Of a stretch of 17,075 nt of DNA, positions 6,006 through 14,178 are shown in pieces. The DNA comes from Candidatus Zixiibacteriota bacterium (lineage in GTDB: Bacteria; Zixibacteria; MSB-5A5; SM1-73). The translations under genes and the position numbers were made by a program. Numbering within the stretch: the first letter of the stretch is position 1; the number at the start of each line of letters is the position of its first letter. The DNA is taken from contig CP070839.1 in the NCBI GenBank assembly GCA_020341875.1, positions 1,478,862-1,495,936 of the forward strand, written 5' to 3'. A model generated the notes under the pieces. It made no database searches and was not told the origin of the DNA. It saw only the letters and a program-made list of their open reading frames with translations.

Positions 6006-8828
6006 TCATGAAGTCTTCAGAATACCTTTTAGGAATTTACCGGTATAAGAGTCCTTGGTTTTTGCCACCTCTTCCGGCACTCCGACGGCGACCACCTTGC
6101 CGCCGTCGTCGCCGCCCTCCGGCCCCAAGTCTATAATGTAGTCCGCCGTCTTAATCACGTCCAGATTGTGCTCGATCACCACCACCGTGTTCCCCATCTC
6201 CACCAGCTTGTTCAGAACACCGAGAAGCATCTTCACGTCCTCGAAGTGCAGTCCGGTGGTCGGCTCATCCAGGATGTAAAAGGTCCTGCCGGTGGAGACC
6301 TTGGAGAGCTCGGTGGAGAGTTTGACCCTCTGGGCCTCTCCCCCTGAAAGCGTGGTGGCGGGCTGGCCCAGATGAATGTATCCCAATCCCACATCTTTCA
6401 GGGTCTTGAGTTTTCTTTTGATCTTGGGAAGGCTGGCGAAGAACTCCAACGCCTCGTCCACCGTCATATCCAGAACCTCGGCTATGCTTTTCCCCTTAAA
6501 CTTAATCTCCAGGGTCTCCCGGTTGTATCTTTTGCCCTTGCAGACCTCACAGGGAACGTACACGTCGGGGAGAAAGTGCATCTCGATCTTGATTATGCCG
6601 TCCCCCTCACAGGCCTCGCATCTTCCCCCATGCACGTTGAAGCTGAATCTACCGGGTCTGTATCCCCGCACCTTGGCCTCGGGAAGCAGGGCAAAAAGCT
6701 CCCGGATGGGTGTGAAGACTCCGGTGTAGGTGGCGGGATTGGAACGGGGCGTCCGGCCGATGGGGGACTGATCGATGTCGATCACCTTGTCGATATTATC
6801 CAGACCGGCGATCCTTTCATATTCCAGGGGAGCGACCTTGGACTCGTAGAAATGCCGGGCTAAAATCCGGTAGAGGGTCTCGTTGACCAGCGTCGATTTT
6901 CCCGATCCGGAGACTCCGGTCACGCAGATGAACACCCCCAGGGGGAAATCCACCCGGATCTTCTTGAGGTTGTTCCCCGCCGCCCCCATTATGCTCAAGG
7001 AACCTCCGTTTCCATTCCTTAGCTTCTTGGGAACCGGGATGGACAGCCTTCCCGAGAGATAAGCGCCAGTGATGGACTTTCTGTTTCGCTTTACGGTTTG
7101 TGGGTTTCCCTGCGCCACCACCCATCCCCCCTCTTTTCCCGCGCCCGGGCCCAGATCTATCACGTGGTCCGCAGTCTCGATGGTCTCCCGGTCATGCTCC
7201 ACCACCATCACCGTGTTGCCCAGGTTCCTCAATCCAAGAAGCGTATTCAGAAGCCTCTTGTTGTCTCTCTGGTGAAGTCCCACCGAAGGCTCATCCAGAA
7301 TGTAAAGGACCCCCACCAGCCTGGAGCCTATCTGGGTGGCCAGTCTGATTCTCTGTGCCTCTCCGCCGGAGAGCGATGCGGCGGCCCGGTCTAAGGTGAG
7401 GTAATCCAGGCCTACGTCGGTCAAGAAACCCAATCTTTCTTTTATCTCCTTCAAGACCTGTTTTGCTATCTGTTGTTGCCGGGAGGAAAGCTTCAACCTG
7501 GCAAAGAATTTGCCCGCGGCCTTGACCGACAAAGCGGCTAGCTCCGCTATGTTCAACTCTCCTACTTTTACTGACAGGCTCTCCCTTCTTAATCTTGAAC
7601 CGCTGCAGCCCGGACAGGGGAGGATTCTCATGAACCTCTCGATCCATTCCCTTACCGCCCCTGATTGGGTCTGGCGATAACGCCTCTCTAAGTTGGGAAT
7701 CACCCCTTCGAAGCTCCCGTAATACTCTCCCCTTCCCTCGTCGTTCTCCCAGCGGAACCGCAGTTCGTTCTCGCCCGTGCCATGAAGTATCACGTCCTTC
7801 ACCTGCCGACTCAGTTTGGTGAAGGGGACGTACAGACTGAACTTGTAGTGTTCAGCCAGGCTTTTCAGTTTGTGATAATACCAGCTTCCAACCGGATCTC
7901 CCCACGAGACTATGGCCCCGTGGGCGATGGATATGCTCTTGTCCGGAACCACCAGGTCGGGATCGATCTCCATCTTGGTTCCCAGCCCACCACACACCGG
8001 GCAGGCGCCATAGGGGCTGTTGAAAGAGAACATCCTGGGAGAAAGCTCCTCGTAGCTGATCCCGCAGTGCACGCAGGCGTAACGTTCTGAAAAGACCAGC
8101 TCCTCTTTTCCCACCGCATCCACGATCACCATTCCCGAGCCAAGCTTAAGGGCAGTCTCCAGAGAATCCGCCAGGCGCTTGGCGATTCTTTTCTTCACCA
8201 CCAGCCTGTCTACCACCACCTCGATATTGTGCTTTTTGTACTTCTCCAGTTTGATCTCGCCCTCTAGTTCGATTATCTTCCCGTCCACCCGGGCGCGAAT
8301 GAACCCCTCTTTCCTGATCTCATCGAACACCTCCTTGTACTCGCCCTTTCTTCCCTTCACCAAAGGGGCGAGGATCTGTATCTTCCTTCCGCTGGGAAGG
8401 GAAAGCACCGAATCCACGATCTGCTGTACCGTTTGCTGGGAGATCTTCCTGCCGCAGCTGTAGCAGTAAGGAGTTCCCACCCTGGCATACAGGAGCCTGA
8501 GGTAATCGTAGATCTCGGTCACCGTCCCCACGGTGGAGCGAGGGTTTTTAGCCGAGCTTCTCTGCTCGATGGATACTGCCGGAGAGAGACCCTCGATGAA
8601 GTCGACATCCGGCTTCTCCATCATGCCCAGGAACTGTCGGGCGTAGGCGGAGAGCGACTCCACGTACCGCCTTTGTCCCTCGGCGTAAATGGTGTCGAAG
8701 GCTAAGGAGGACTTGCCCGAGCCGGACAGACCGGTGATGACCACCAGCTTGTCCCGGGGGATCTTCAAATCGATGTTCTTTAAGTTGTGCTCCCTGGCGC
8801 CCTTGACTCTGATGAAATTCTCACCCAA
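6006..8828 (-). CDS. uvrA: UvrABC excinuclease subunit A
   Basis: This is a full-length 940-residue UvrA, the damage-sensing ATPase of nucleotide excision repair; it loads UvrB at lesions. It has two ABC ATPase modules. The first Walker A is 'GLSGSGKS' (33-40), and its distal half carries 'LSGGEAQRIRLA' (486-497) and Walker B 'LYILDEPSVGL' (508-518). The second has Walker A 'GVSGSGKS' (638-645), 'LSGGEAQRVKLS' (827-838) and Walker B 'FYILDEPTTGL' (850-860). Two C4 zinc modules are intact: Cys252/255/276/279 and Cys737/740/760/763. The UvrB-binding and insertion regions are present by length and spacing. The start codon is TTG; AGGAG (minus strand of 8838-8842) lies nine bases upstream, and 'FIRVKGAREHNLKNID' begins at the position usual for the family. 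A good sigma70-type promoter lies just upstream. No LexA-type box is evident, so SOS control is not supported by the sequence. No uvrB or uvrC is present in this window. Confidence 0.98.
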   Translation of the reverse strand: MGENFIRVKGAREHNLKNIDLKIPRDKLVVITGLSGSGKSSLAFDTIYAEGQRRYVESLSAYARQFLGMMEKPDVDFIEGLSPAVSIEQRSSAKNPRSTVGTVTEIYDYLRLLYARVGTPYCYSCGRKISQQTVQQIVDSVLSLPSGRKIQILAPLVKGRKGEYKEVFDEIRKEGFIRARVDGKIIELEGEIKLEKYKKHNIEVVVDRLVVKKRIAKRLADSLETALKLGSGMVIVDAVGKEELVFSERYACVHCGISYEELSPRMFSFNSPYGACPVCGGLGTKMEIDPDLVVPDKSISIAHGAIVSWGDPVGSWYYHKLKSLAEHYKFSLYVPFTKLSRQVKDVILHGTGENELRFRWENDEGRGEYYGSFEGVIPNLERRYRQTQSGAVREWIERFMRILPCPGCSGSRLRRESLSVKVGELNIAELAALSVKAAGKFFARLKLSSRQQQIAKQVLKEIKERLGFLTDVGLDYLTLDRAAASLSGGEAQRIRLATQIGSRLVGVLYILDEPSVGLHQRDNKRLLNTLLGLRNLGNTVMVVEHDRETIETADHVIDLGPGAGKEGGWVVAQGNPQTVKRNRKSITGAYLSGRLSIPVPKKLRNGNGGSLSIMGAAGNNLKKIRVDFPLGVFICVTGVSGSGKSTLVNETLYRILARHFYESKVAPLEYERIAGLDNIDKVIDIDQSPIGRTPRSNPATYTGVFTPIRELFALLPEAKVRGYRPGRFSFNVHGGRCEACEGDGIIKIEMHFLPDVYVPCEVCKGKRYNRETLEIKFKGKSIAEVLDMTVDEALEFFASLPKIKRKLKTLKDVGLGYIHLGQPATTLSGGEAQRVKLSTELSKVSTGRTFYILDEPTTGLHFEDVKMLLGVLNKLVEMGNTVVVIEHNLDVIKTADYIIDLGPEGGDDGGKVVAVGVPEEVAKTKDSYTGKFLKGILKTS

Positions 8829-8863
8829 CTTGAGTTTCTCCTCACAAGAAAGGCCGAACTTTC

Positions 8864-8892
8864 AATATACGAAGTGAGTGACCCCCAGGCAA
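8864..8892 (-). promoter_or_regulatory. Probable uvrA promoter
   Basis: On the minus strand, TTGCCT (8892-8887) and TATATT (8869-8864) are separated by exactly 17 bases, a near-consensus sigma70 arrangement (4/6 and 5/6). The predicted start near 8857 would give a leader of about 29 bases that contains the AGGAG used by the TTG start. Confidence 0.6.
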
Positions 8893-9040
8893 GAATAAGT
8901 TTGAATTTTCAGTAGCCAGAATGTAAATCTGCGTGGGATTCTGAGGCAAATTCGATCGCTCGAGCGGGGGCAGGCCCAAACCCGCCTCGCCCACAGCGTT
9001 TTCTCCCACTTTTCGCTAAACTTCCTGCCGTTTTTGGGGG

Positions 9041-9046
9041 TATAAT
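9041..9046 (+). promoter_or_regulatory. Probable hflX -10 box
   Basis: A perfect TATAAT lies 35 bases before the hflX start. It follows a GC-rich stretch and ends in an AT-rich one. The -35 position (about 9018-9023, AAACTT) is poor, so the promoter may be weak or activator-dependent. The expected transcript start is near 9053, giving a leader of about 28 bases. Confidence 0.45.
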
Positions 9047-9080
9047 ATTATAGAGAGCAATCTTAAACTGTAAAGGAAAA

Positions 9081-10403
9081 TTGTTCGAGGTAGCCAAACT
9101 CAGAGTAAAAGAGAAAGCCATCCTGGTAGGAGTGAGGCTTCCCGCGGCGAGCAGATTCGCCGTCGATGAATCCTTACAGGAACTGGCGCTTCTAACCGAG
9201 ACAGCGGGGGGAGAGGTCTTGGAGACCGTAATCCAGGAGCGTCAGAAGCTCAATCCCACCTTCTTCATCGGAAAAGGCAAGACCCAACAGATAAAGAACC
9301 TCTCCCGACGATTGGGGGCAAACATCATCATCTTCGATGATGATCTCACGCCGGCCCAGGTATTCAATCTTGAACAGGCCCTGGATGTTAAGGTGATTGA
9401 CCGGAGTTGGCTGATCTTAGACATCTTCGCCAAGAGGGCCAAATCCAAGGAAGCCAAGGTACAGGTGGAATTGGCCCAGCTTAAGTACCTCCTCCCCAGG
9501 CTGGCCCGGGGCTGGACCCACCTCTCCCGCCAGGAGGGAGGAATCGGCACCAAGGGTCCGGGTGAGACTCAGCTTGAAGTGGATCGAAGAAGGGTCAATA
9601 GAAAGATCCAGGAGTTGGAAAAGGGTCTTTCAAGAATCGAAAAGGAAAGAAGGGTCCAGCGAAAGAAAAGAAAGGACGTCTTCAAGGTCACGCTGGTCGG
9701 CTACACCAACGTGGGGAAATCCACCCTTTTCAACCAACTCACCTCATCCTCGGTATTCGTGGAGGAGAAACTTTTTGCCACTCTCGACTCCACTACCCGG
9801 CTCATCAGAATCGCCGAGAACGGAAAACCCCTGGAGGGTGTTAAGATCGTTGTCACCGATACGGTCGGTTTCATCCGGAAGCTTCCCCATCACCTAGTGG
9901 CCTCCTTCAAATCCACCTTGGACGAGGTGAGGCTGGCCGATCTTCTGCTCCACGTGGCAGACGTCAGTCACCCCGAGTTTCAGCAGCACATAGCCAAGGT
10001 GAATCAGGTTCTCTCCGAGCTCGGCTCGCTGGAAAAGCCCACCCTGGTGGTTTACAACAAGATCGACAAACTCGGCGGAAGGTATCCTTTTAGTCTCTCC
10101 CCCGATCCCGATGGAAAAGACGACGGAGTGTTCGTCTCCGCCCAGCAGGGTATCGGAATCTCAGGCCTGGCCGAGAGAATCGCCGAATTCACCAGGGGGG
10201 ACTGGGTCGAGGCTCGGTTGTTCCTGGAGAAAGGCAACTCGAATCTGCTCCCTTTGGTCTACAAGACGGGCGTGGTCATGGACAGCAGATTCGAGAACGG
10301 GGGAATCAGCATGCGGATAAGAGGAAAAAGAGAGAACCTGCAGAAGATAAGAAAGCTCGAAGGGGGATTCAAGCTCGAGTTCCTGGTTCCTCAGCCCTCC
10401 TGA
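9081..10403 (+). CDS. hflX: GTPase HflX (ribosome-associated)
   Basis: This is a 440-residue HflX, a translational GTPase known to bind the 50S subunit and split or rescue stalled ribosomes, especially under stress. The N-terminal HflX domain (about 12-140) includes 'LTETAGGEVLETVIQ' (38-52) and 'NPTFFIGKGK' (58-67). A Gly-rich family segment 'GGIGTKGPGETQLEVDRRR' (153-171) is followed by a basic coiled coil (about 172-199). The G domain is complete: G1 'GYTNVGKS' (207-214), G2 Thr in 'FATLDST' (232-238), G3 'DTVGF' (260-264), G4 'NKID' (326-329) and G5 'VSA' (352-354). A short HflX C-terminal domain follows. The TTG at 9081 is the only sensible start: GGAAAA lies directly upstream and the conserved 'EKAILVGV' begins at residue 11. 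It is transcribed divergently from uvrA. Arginine is encoded mostly by AGA/AGG (21 of 33), in contrast to the next two genes. Confidence 0.97.
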   Translation: MFEVAKLRVKEKAILVGVRLPAASRFAVDESLQELALLTETAGGEVLETVIQERQKLNPTFFIGKGKTQQIKNLSRRLGANIIIFDDDLTPAQVFNLEQALDVKVIDRSWLILDIFAKRAKSKEAKVQVELAQLKYLLPRLARGWTHLSRQEGGIGTKGPGETQLEVDRRRVNRKIQELEKGLSRIEKERRVQRKKRKDVFKVTLVGYTNVGKSTLFNQLTSSSVFVEEKLFATLDSTTRLIRIAENGKPLEGVKIVVTDTVGFIRKLPHHLVASFKSTLDEVRLADLLLHVADVSHPEFQQHIAKVNQVLSELGSLEKPTLVVYNKIDKLGGRYPFSLSPDPDGKDDGVFVSAQQGIGISGLAERIAEFTRGDWVEARLFLEKGNSNLLPLVYKTGVVMDSRFENGGISMRIRGKRENLQKIRKLEGGFKLEFLVPQPS

Positions 10404-10549
10404 TGACCCCGATCGCTGCCGCGCCGCTGCGACCACAACCGATTCCGATTCCCTGACTGGAAATGCTTGCCCGTCTTTGAGCAATCCTCATATTCATCTC
10501 TCGTTGTAGCCAGGAGCAAAATCCCGGTCCAAAAACAAGTAGAATCGGC

Positions 10550-10578
10550 TTGACTTTCACGCTTTAATAGATTATCTC
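10550..10578 (+). promoter_or_regulatory. Candidate promoter of the M16 peptidase operon
   Basis: TTGACT (10550-10555) matches the -35 consensus at 5 of 6 positions. It is followed after 17 bases by TATCTC (10573-10578), which matches the -10 at only 3 of 6. The region lies in the 254-bp gap after hflX, about 80 bases before the first M16 start, where a promoter is expected. Confidence 0.4.
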
Positions 10579-10657
10579 CGTATCTAATGAAAGCAGGAAG
10601 GAAATGCAGGTTAGAATGACTGATCCGTTAAATCCAAAATCGTATAAGGAGCCTTTC

Positions 10658-12448
10658 ATGAACAGATCTATAACGTTTGCGGCCCTCGTCTGTGCGGTGG
10701 TGATACTCGGTGCCGCGACTCCGGCGGCCGGCCAGAACATCGATGCCAAGGAGTACTGGCTCGACAACGGCATGCAGGTTCTGATGGTTGAGCGGCATGA
10801 AACGCCGACAATCATGGCCTCGATCTTTGCTCGCGTCGGCTCGGCCAACGAAGCCACCGGTATCACCGGTATCTCCCATCTCTTCGAACATATGATGTTC
10901 AAGGGGACCGAAACCATCGGGACCAAGGATATCGAGCGCGATCTGGAGATCATGGCGCAACTCGACTCACTGAGGGAATTGATGCGGGCTGAGGAGCGGA
11001 TCATGCGGGAGAATCTGCGCCGCGGCAAAATCGCGGACATGCTGGATCCCGAGGCCAAGACCCCGCGTTACCGGGAAATCGAAGCCGTCTTCGACAGCCT
11101 GATACTCGAACAACGCCAGTTGATCGTAAAAGACCAGTTGGATGAGTTGTACACCAAGCACGGGGGATATTTCCTAAATGCCTTCACCTCGGACGACGCG
11201 ACCGGATATTTCGTGCGACTGCCCAAGAACAAGATCGAGCTCTACATGTGGCTGGAATCTGACCGCTTCAGCAACCCGGTGTTCCGGGAGTTTTACTCCG
11301 AGCGGGACGTGGTGCGCGAGGAACGCCGCCTGGGTGTCGAATCGACGCCCACCGGCATGATCGAGGAGGATTTCCGGGCCATGTTCTGGAAATCATCCTC
11401 ATATCACTGGGACATCATCGGCTGGGCCTCTGATTTGGACAACATCACCCGCGAGCAGGCCAATCAGTATTATGATACCTACTACGCGCCGAACAACCTG
11501 ACAATGATTCTAGTCGGTGATCTGGAACCCGACAAGATGATCAAATTAGTCCGCAAGTACTTCGAACGTATCCCCCGTGGTGAAACAGACCCGCCCGACG
11601 TGGTGACGCTTGAAGAAAAACAGCACGGGGAAAAGCGGTTGATTGCCGAGGCGGAGACCAGCCCGGAGGCCAAAATCTGGTACCACACCGTAGCATGGAA
11701 ACACACGGATAGCTATCCTCTGGAGGTCTTGGCCGGGATCATGAGCGGTAAAACCGGACGGCTATTCAAGAAACTGGTGGATGAAAAGGGCATCGCCAAG
11801 AGCACGGCCGGTGGCCGCGGACGCATGTTTGGCGGCGATAACTTGGCGGTGGGTGCCACCCAGGACTCGAAGAAATACGCCGGAGCCTTCCAGATAAAGG
11901 CCGAGGGGATCTCCGACGTGCGGGCGGAACAACTGGAACAGGCGATGTACGAGGTAATAGAAGATCTGAAAGACAACCCGGTGCCCGAAGAGGAATTGCA
12001 GAAGGTAAAAAACCAGCTGCGGGTGCAGAAGATCCGGTTCATGGACATTATGTCAGGAATCGGTATCCTCTTCTATCTGGGCCAGAATGCCGCAATGGGC
12101 GATTGGACCGAGGCCAACAACAACCCCCAGATGTGCGACCAGGTGACTGCCCAGGACGTCCAGCGCGTGGCGAAGGAGTATCTCGCCGACGACCAGCGAA
12201 ACGTGATGGTAATCAACACCAAAGCCGGCCCGGAGGGTGAAGCCGGAGAGGGCGAGGATCCGCAATTCGTCCAGGCCATGCAGATGATAAAGTCGGCAAC
12301 GGACGTCGCCCGGCTGGAGCAGATGATCGGCATGTTCTCCATGGGGATGGACAAAGTTGAAGACCCCAAGGAGAAGGCGCAGATGGAGGAGTTGCTGAAA
12401 GTCGCCAGCGAACGTCTCAAGGATCTCAAAGAAGCCGAGAAAAAGTAA
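10658..12448 (+). CDS. M16 family zinc metallopeptidase, catalytic subunit (periplasmic)
   Basis: This is a 596-residue peptidase. Residues 1-26 are a signal peptide (hydrophobic core ITFAALVCAVVILG, then A-x-A-A-G-Q), which places it in the periplasm or outer envelope. The inverted zinc motif HLFEH is intact (His74, Glu77, His78). The distal ligand is most likely Glu221 in 'ERDVVREERR'. That spacing (143 residues from His78) is much longer than the usual 70-80, because of a charged helical insertion at about 93-165 ('LDSLRELMRAEERIMRENLRR'-like). 'LNAFTSDDATGYFVRLP' (173-189) and 'GRLFKKLVDEKGIA' are typical M16 segments. The ATG at 10658 is preceded by AAGGAG with a six-base gap; the frame extends 18 codons upstream without a ribosome site or a signal-like sequence. 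It is followed 26 bases later by a second M16 gene lacking the zinc motif, so the two likely form a heterodimer. Arginine codons are almost all CGN (34 of 36), unlike the flanking genes. Confidence 0.93.
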   Translation: MNRSITFAALVCAVVILGAATPAAGQNIDAKEYWLDNGMQVLMVERHETPTIMASIFARVGSANEATGITGISHLFEHMMFKGTETIGTKDIERDLEIMAQLDSLRELMRAEERIMRENLRRGKIADMLDPEAKTPRYREIEAVFDSLILEQRQLIVKDQLDELYTKHGGYFLNAFTSDDATGYFVRLPKNKIELYMWLESDRFSNPVFREFYSERDVVREERRLGVESTPTGMIEEDFRAMFWKSSSYHWDIIGWASDLDNITREQANQYYDTYYAPNNLTMILVGDLEPDKMIKLVRKYFERIPRGETDPPDVVTLEEKQHGEKRLIAEAETSPEAKIWYHTVAWKHTDSYPLEVLAGIMSGKTGRLFKKLVDEKGIAKSTAGGRGRMFGGDNLAVGATQDSKKYAGAFQIKAEGISDVRAEQLEQAMYEVIEDLKDNPVPEEELQKVKNQLRVQKIRFMDIMSGIGILFYLGQNAAMGDWTEANNNPQMCDQVTAQDVQRVAKEYLADDQRNVMVINTKAGPEGEAGEGEDPQFVQAMQMIKSATDVARLEQMIGMFSMGMDKVEDPKEKAQMEELLKVASERLKDLKEAEKK

Positions 12449-12474
12449 GGCGTAAACCCAAAGGAGAAACGAAC

Positions 12475-13983
12475 ATGAGAAGGCTATCCCTTTTGCCGTT
12501 TGGCCGGTCGCTGGCGCCGGTAGCCATCCTGGCGTTGGCTGCCCTGCTGGTATCCGCCCCTGTTGTGCTGGCGGGTGAAATCGTCGATCATCCCGAGAAA
12601 CTGAAATTCAAGGAGTTGAAATATCAGCCGCCCAAGCCGGATGATTACCGGCATACCTTGAAATGCGGCGCTGCCGCCTACCTGGCGGAGAATCCGGAGG
12701 TTCCCACATTCGACCTGAAAATTCTGGTGCGCACCGGTTCGATATATGAACCGCTGGAAACGGCCGGACTGGCAGACATGACAGGTTACCTGATGCGTAA
12801 CGGTGGTGTCGAGGGGATGACCGCCAAGGAGCTCGATGAGCGGCTGGCCTACCTGGCTGGGGAAATCTCGGTCAAGATCGACGATGACAAGGGGACCGTC
12901 AGTCTCTTTTGCCTGTCAAAGGATATAGACAAGGGCCTGGAGTTGTTGAAGAAGGTCCTTCGCTCTCCGGTCTTCGATGCCGAAGCGCTCGACCGCTACC
13001 GCACGGATCTCCTCTCGGAGATGGAACAGCGCAATGCCTCTACCTCCGCCATCGAGAAGCGCGAATGGCAGTTCCTGACGTATGGCGACCACCCCTGCAC
13101 CACTCCTCACCGCCGAACGGAAAGATCGGTGAACTCGATCACCCGGGAGGACATGATTGCCTTCCATAAGAAGTACTTCTTCCCGCAAAACTTCGTTTTT
13201 GCCGTCTCCGGGGATTTCAAGACCGCCGATATTCTGGCCAAGCTGGATGGGATGCTCAGCGGATGGCCTGATCAGGAATTGAGTCTCCCGGCGATTTCAG
13301 ACCAGATTCCCGATCCGCAACCCGGCGTATATATGATCAAGAAGGAGGAGGTCAACCAGTCGCGCATCCGGGTGGGACACGTCGGTGTCAAGCGGGACAT
13401 ACCGGATGAGTATGCCCTTGTGGTGATGAACGACATTCTGGGTGGCCGCAGTTTCACCTCACGGATCAAGCGCCGGGTGCGTTCGGACGAAGGCTTAGCC
13501 TATAGTACCGGCAGCACCTTCGAGCGTCGGGTTCTTTATCCCGGGACATTCGAGGCGTGGCTTCAGACCAAGCACGCCACCGGGGCGTTCGGCGCCAGGC
13601 TGATTGTCGATGAGATCAAGCGTATCCGCAGCGAGAAATGCGAAGCTGACATTGTCGACAACTCCAAGGCCAGTTTCATCAGCAACCTGGTCAATCCCTT
13701 CAGCAGCAAAAACAGAATTGTCAACACCTTAGCGGAGGACGATTACACCGGTCGGCCGGATGATTACTGGCAGAGCTATGCCAAAAACATGGAAGCGGTA
13801 ACGCCCGATGACGTCCTGGCTGCTGCGCAGAAATACCTGCACCCGGATAAGCTGGTGTTTTTGGTGGTCGGTGACCCGGAGGCGGTGCAGAAGGGGTCGG
13901 ACAAGCACGATGAACGTTTCTCCGATTTCGGCGAAATCACTATCTTACCCCTTCGCGATCCGATGACGCTGGAGATGAAGTAG
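12475..13983 (+). CDS. M16 family peptidase-like protein, non-catalytic partner (periplasmic)
   Basis: This is a 502-residue M16 homologue with a signal peptide (residues 1-33; long hydrophobic run ending VVLAG). Where HxxEH is expected, after 'ETAGLA', it has Asp101-Met-Thr-Gly104-Tyr105, so both His ligands and the catalytic Glu are absent. It cannot hydrolyse peptides by the M16 mechanism. The second half keeps the substrate-binding features of the family: 'GGRSFTSRIKRRVRSDEGLAYS' with Arg336 and Tyr343, the R/Y pair known to help build the active site across the dimer. This matches known active/inactive M16B pairs, such as mitochondrial processing peptidase-type dimers. Translation starts at 12475 behind AAGGAGA (12461-12467), 26 bases after the catalytic gene, so the two are surely co-expressed. 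Five of 33 arginines use AGA/AGG, three of them in the N-terminal part or near sites of mixed use; otherwise CGN dominates, as in its partner. Confidence 0.92.
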   Translation: MRRLSLLPFGRSLAPVAILALAALLVSAPVVLAGEIVDHPEKLKFKELKYQPPKPDDYRHTLKCGAAAYLAENPEVPTFDLKILVRTGSIYEPLETAGLADMTGYLMRNGGVEGMTAKELDERLAYLAGEISVKIDDDKGTVSLFCLSKDIDKGLELLKKVLRSPVFDAEALDRYRTDLLSEMEQRNASTSAIEKREWQFLTYGDHPCTTPHRRTERSVNSITREDMIAFHKKYFFPQNFVFAVSGDFKTADILAKLDGMLSGWPDQELSLPAISDQIPDPQPGVYMIKKEEVNQSRIRVGHVGVKRDIPDEYALVVMNDILGGRSFTSRIKRRVRSDEGLAYSTGSTFERRVLYPGTFEAWLQTKHATGAFGARLIVDEIKRIRSEKCEADIVDNSKASFISNLVNPFSSKNRIVNTLAEDDYTGRPDDYWQSYAKNMEAVTPDDVLAAAQKYLHPDKLVFLVVGDPEAVQKGSDKHDERFSDFGEITILPLRDPMTLEMK

Positions 13984-14116
13984 CGACCGCTCAGGGACTC
14001 CTTGTGGGTCGCCATCAGGAGAGAGTCGCGGACTCGCTGTCCGTGATCTACACACGAGCGGCAGTTCTTCTTCAGCGACGACTCTCCACTCACTAACCCG
14101 AGCTTCCCCAATAAAA

Positions 14117-14144
14117 CAAGAGCCCCCCGTACGGGGGGCTCTTG
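14117..14144. terminator. Strong palindromic terminator between converging genes
   Basis: A perfect 28-bp inverted repeat centres on CCCCCCGTACGGGGGG, flanked by CAAGAG and CTCTTG. On the plus strand it is followed by AACTTTT, and on the minus strand by GTTTTATT. It sits between the stop of the second M16 gene (13983) and that of the dockerin protein (14181, minus strand), so it can end transcription from both sides. It also marks one edge of the region of unusual codon use. Confidence 0.85.
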
Positions 14145-14178
14145 AACTTTTCCAATCCTCTATGTTGAGGTCAGAAAG

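Noticed and set aside
8829..8900. LexA/SOS box in front of uvrA
   Set aside because: Neither CTGT-N8-ACAG nor GAAC-N4-GTTC-type dyads are present around the promoter; an isolated GAAC half has no partner.
14018..14086. GAGAGTCG/CGACTCTC inverted repeat as a second terminator after the M16 operon
   Set aside because: The arms are about 50 bases apart with no T run. The perfect palindrome at 14117-14144 is a far better terminator.
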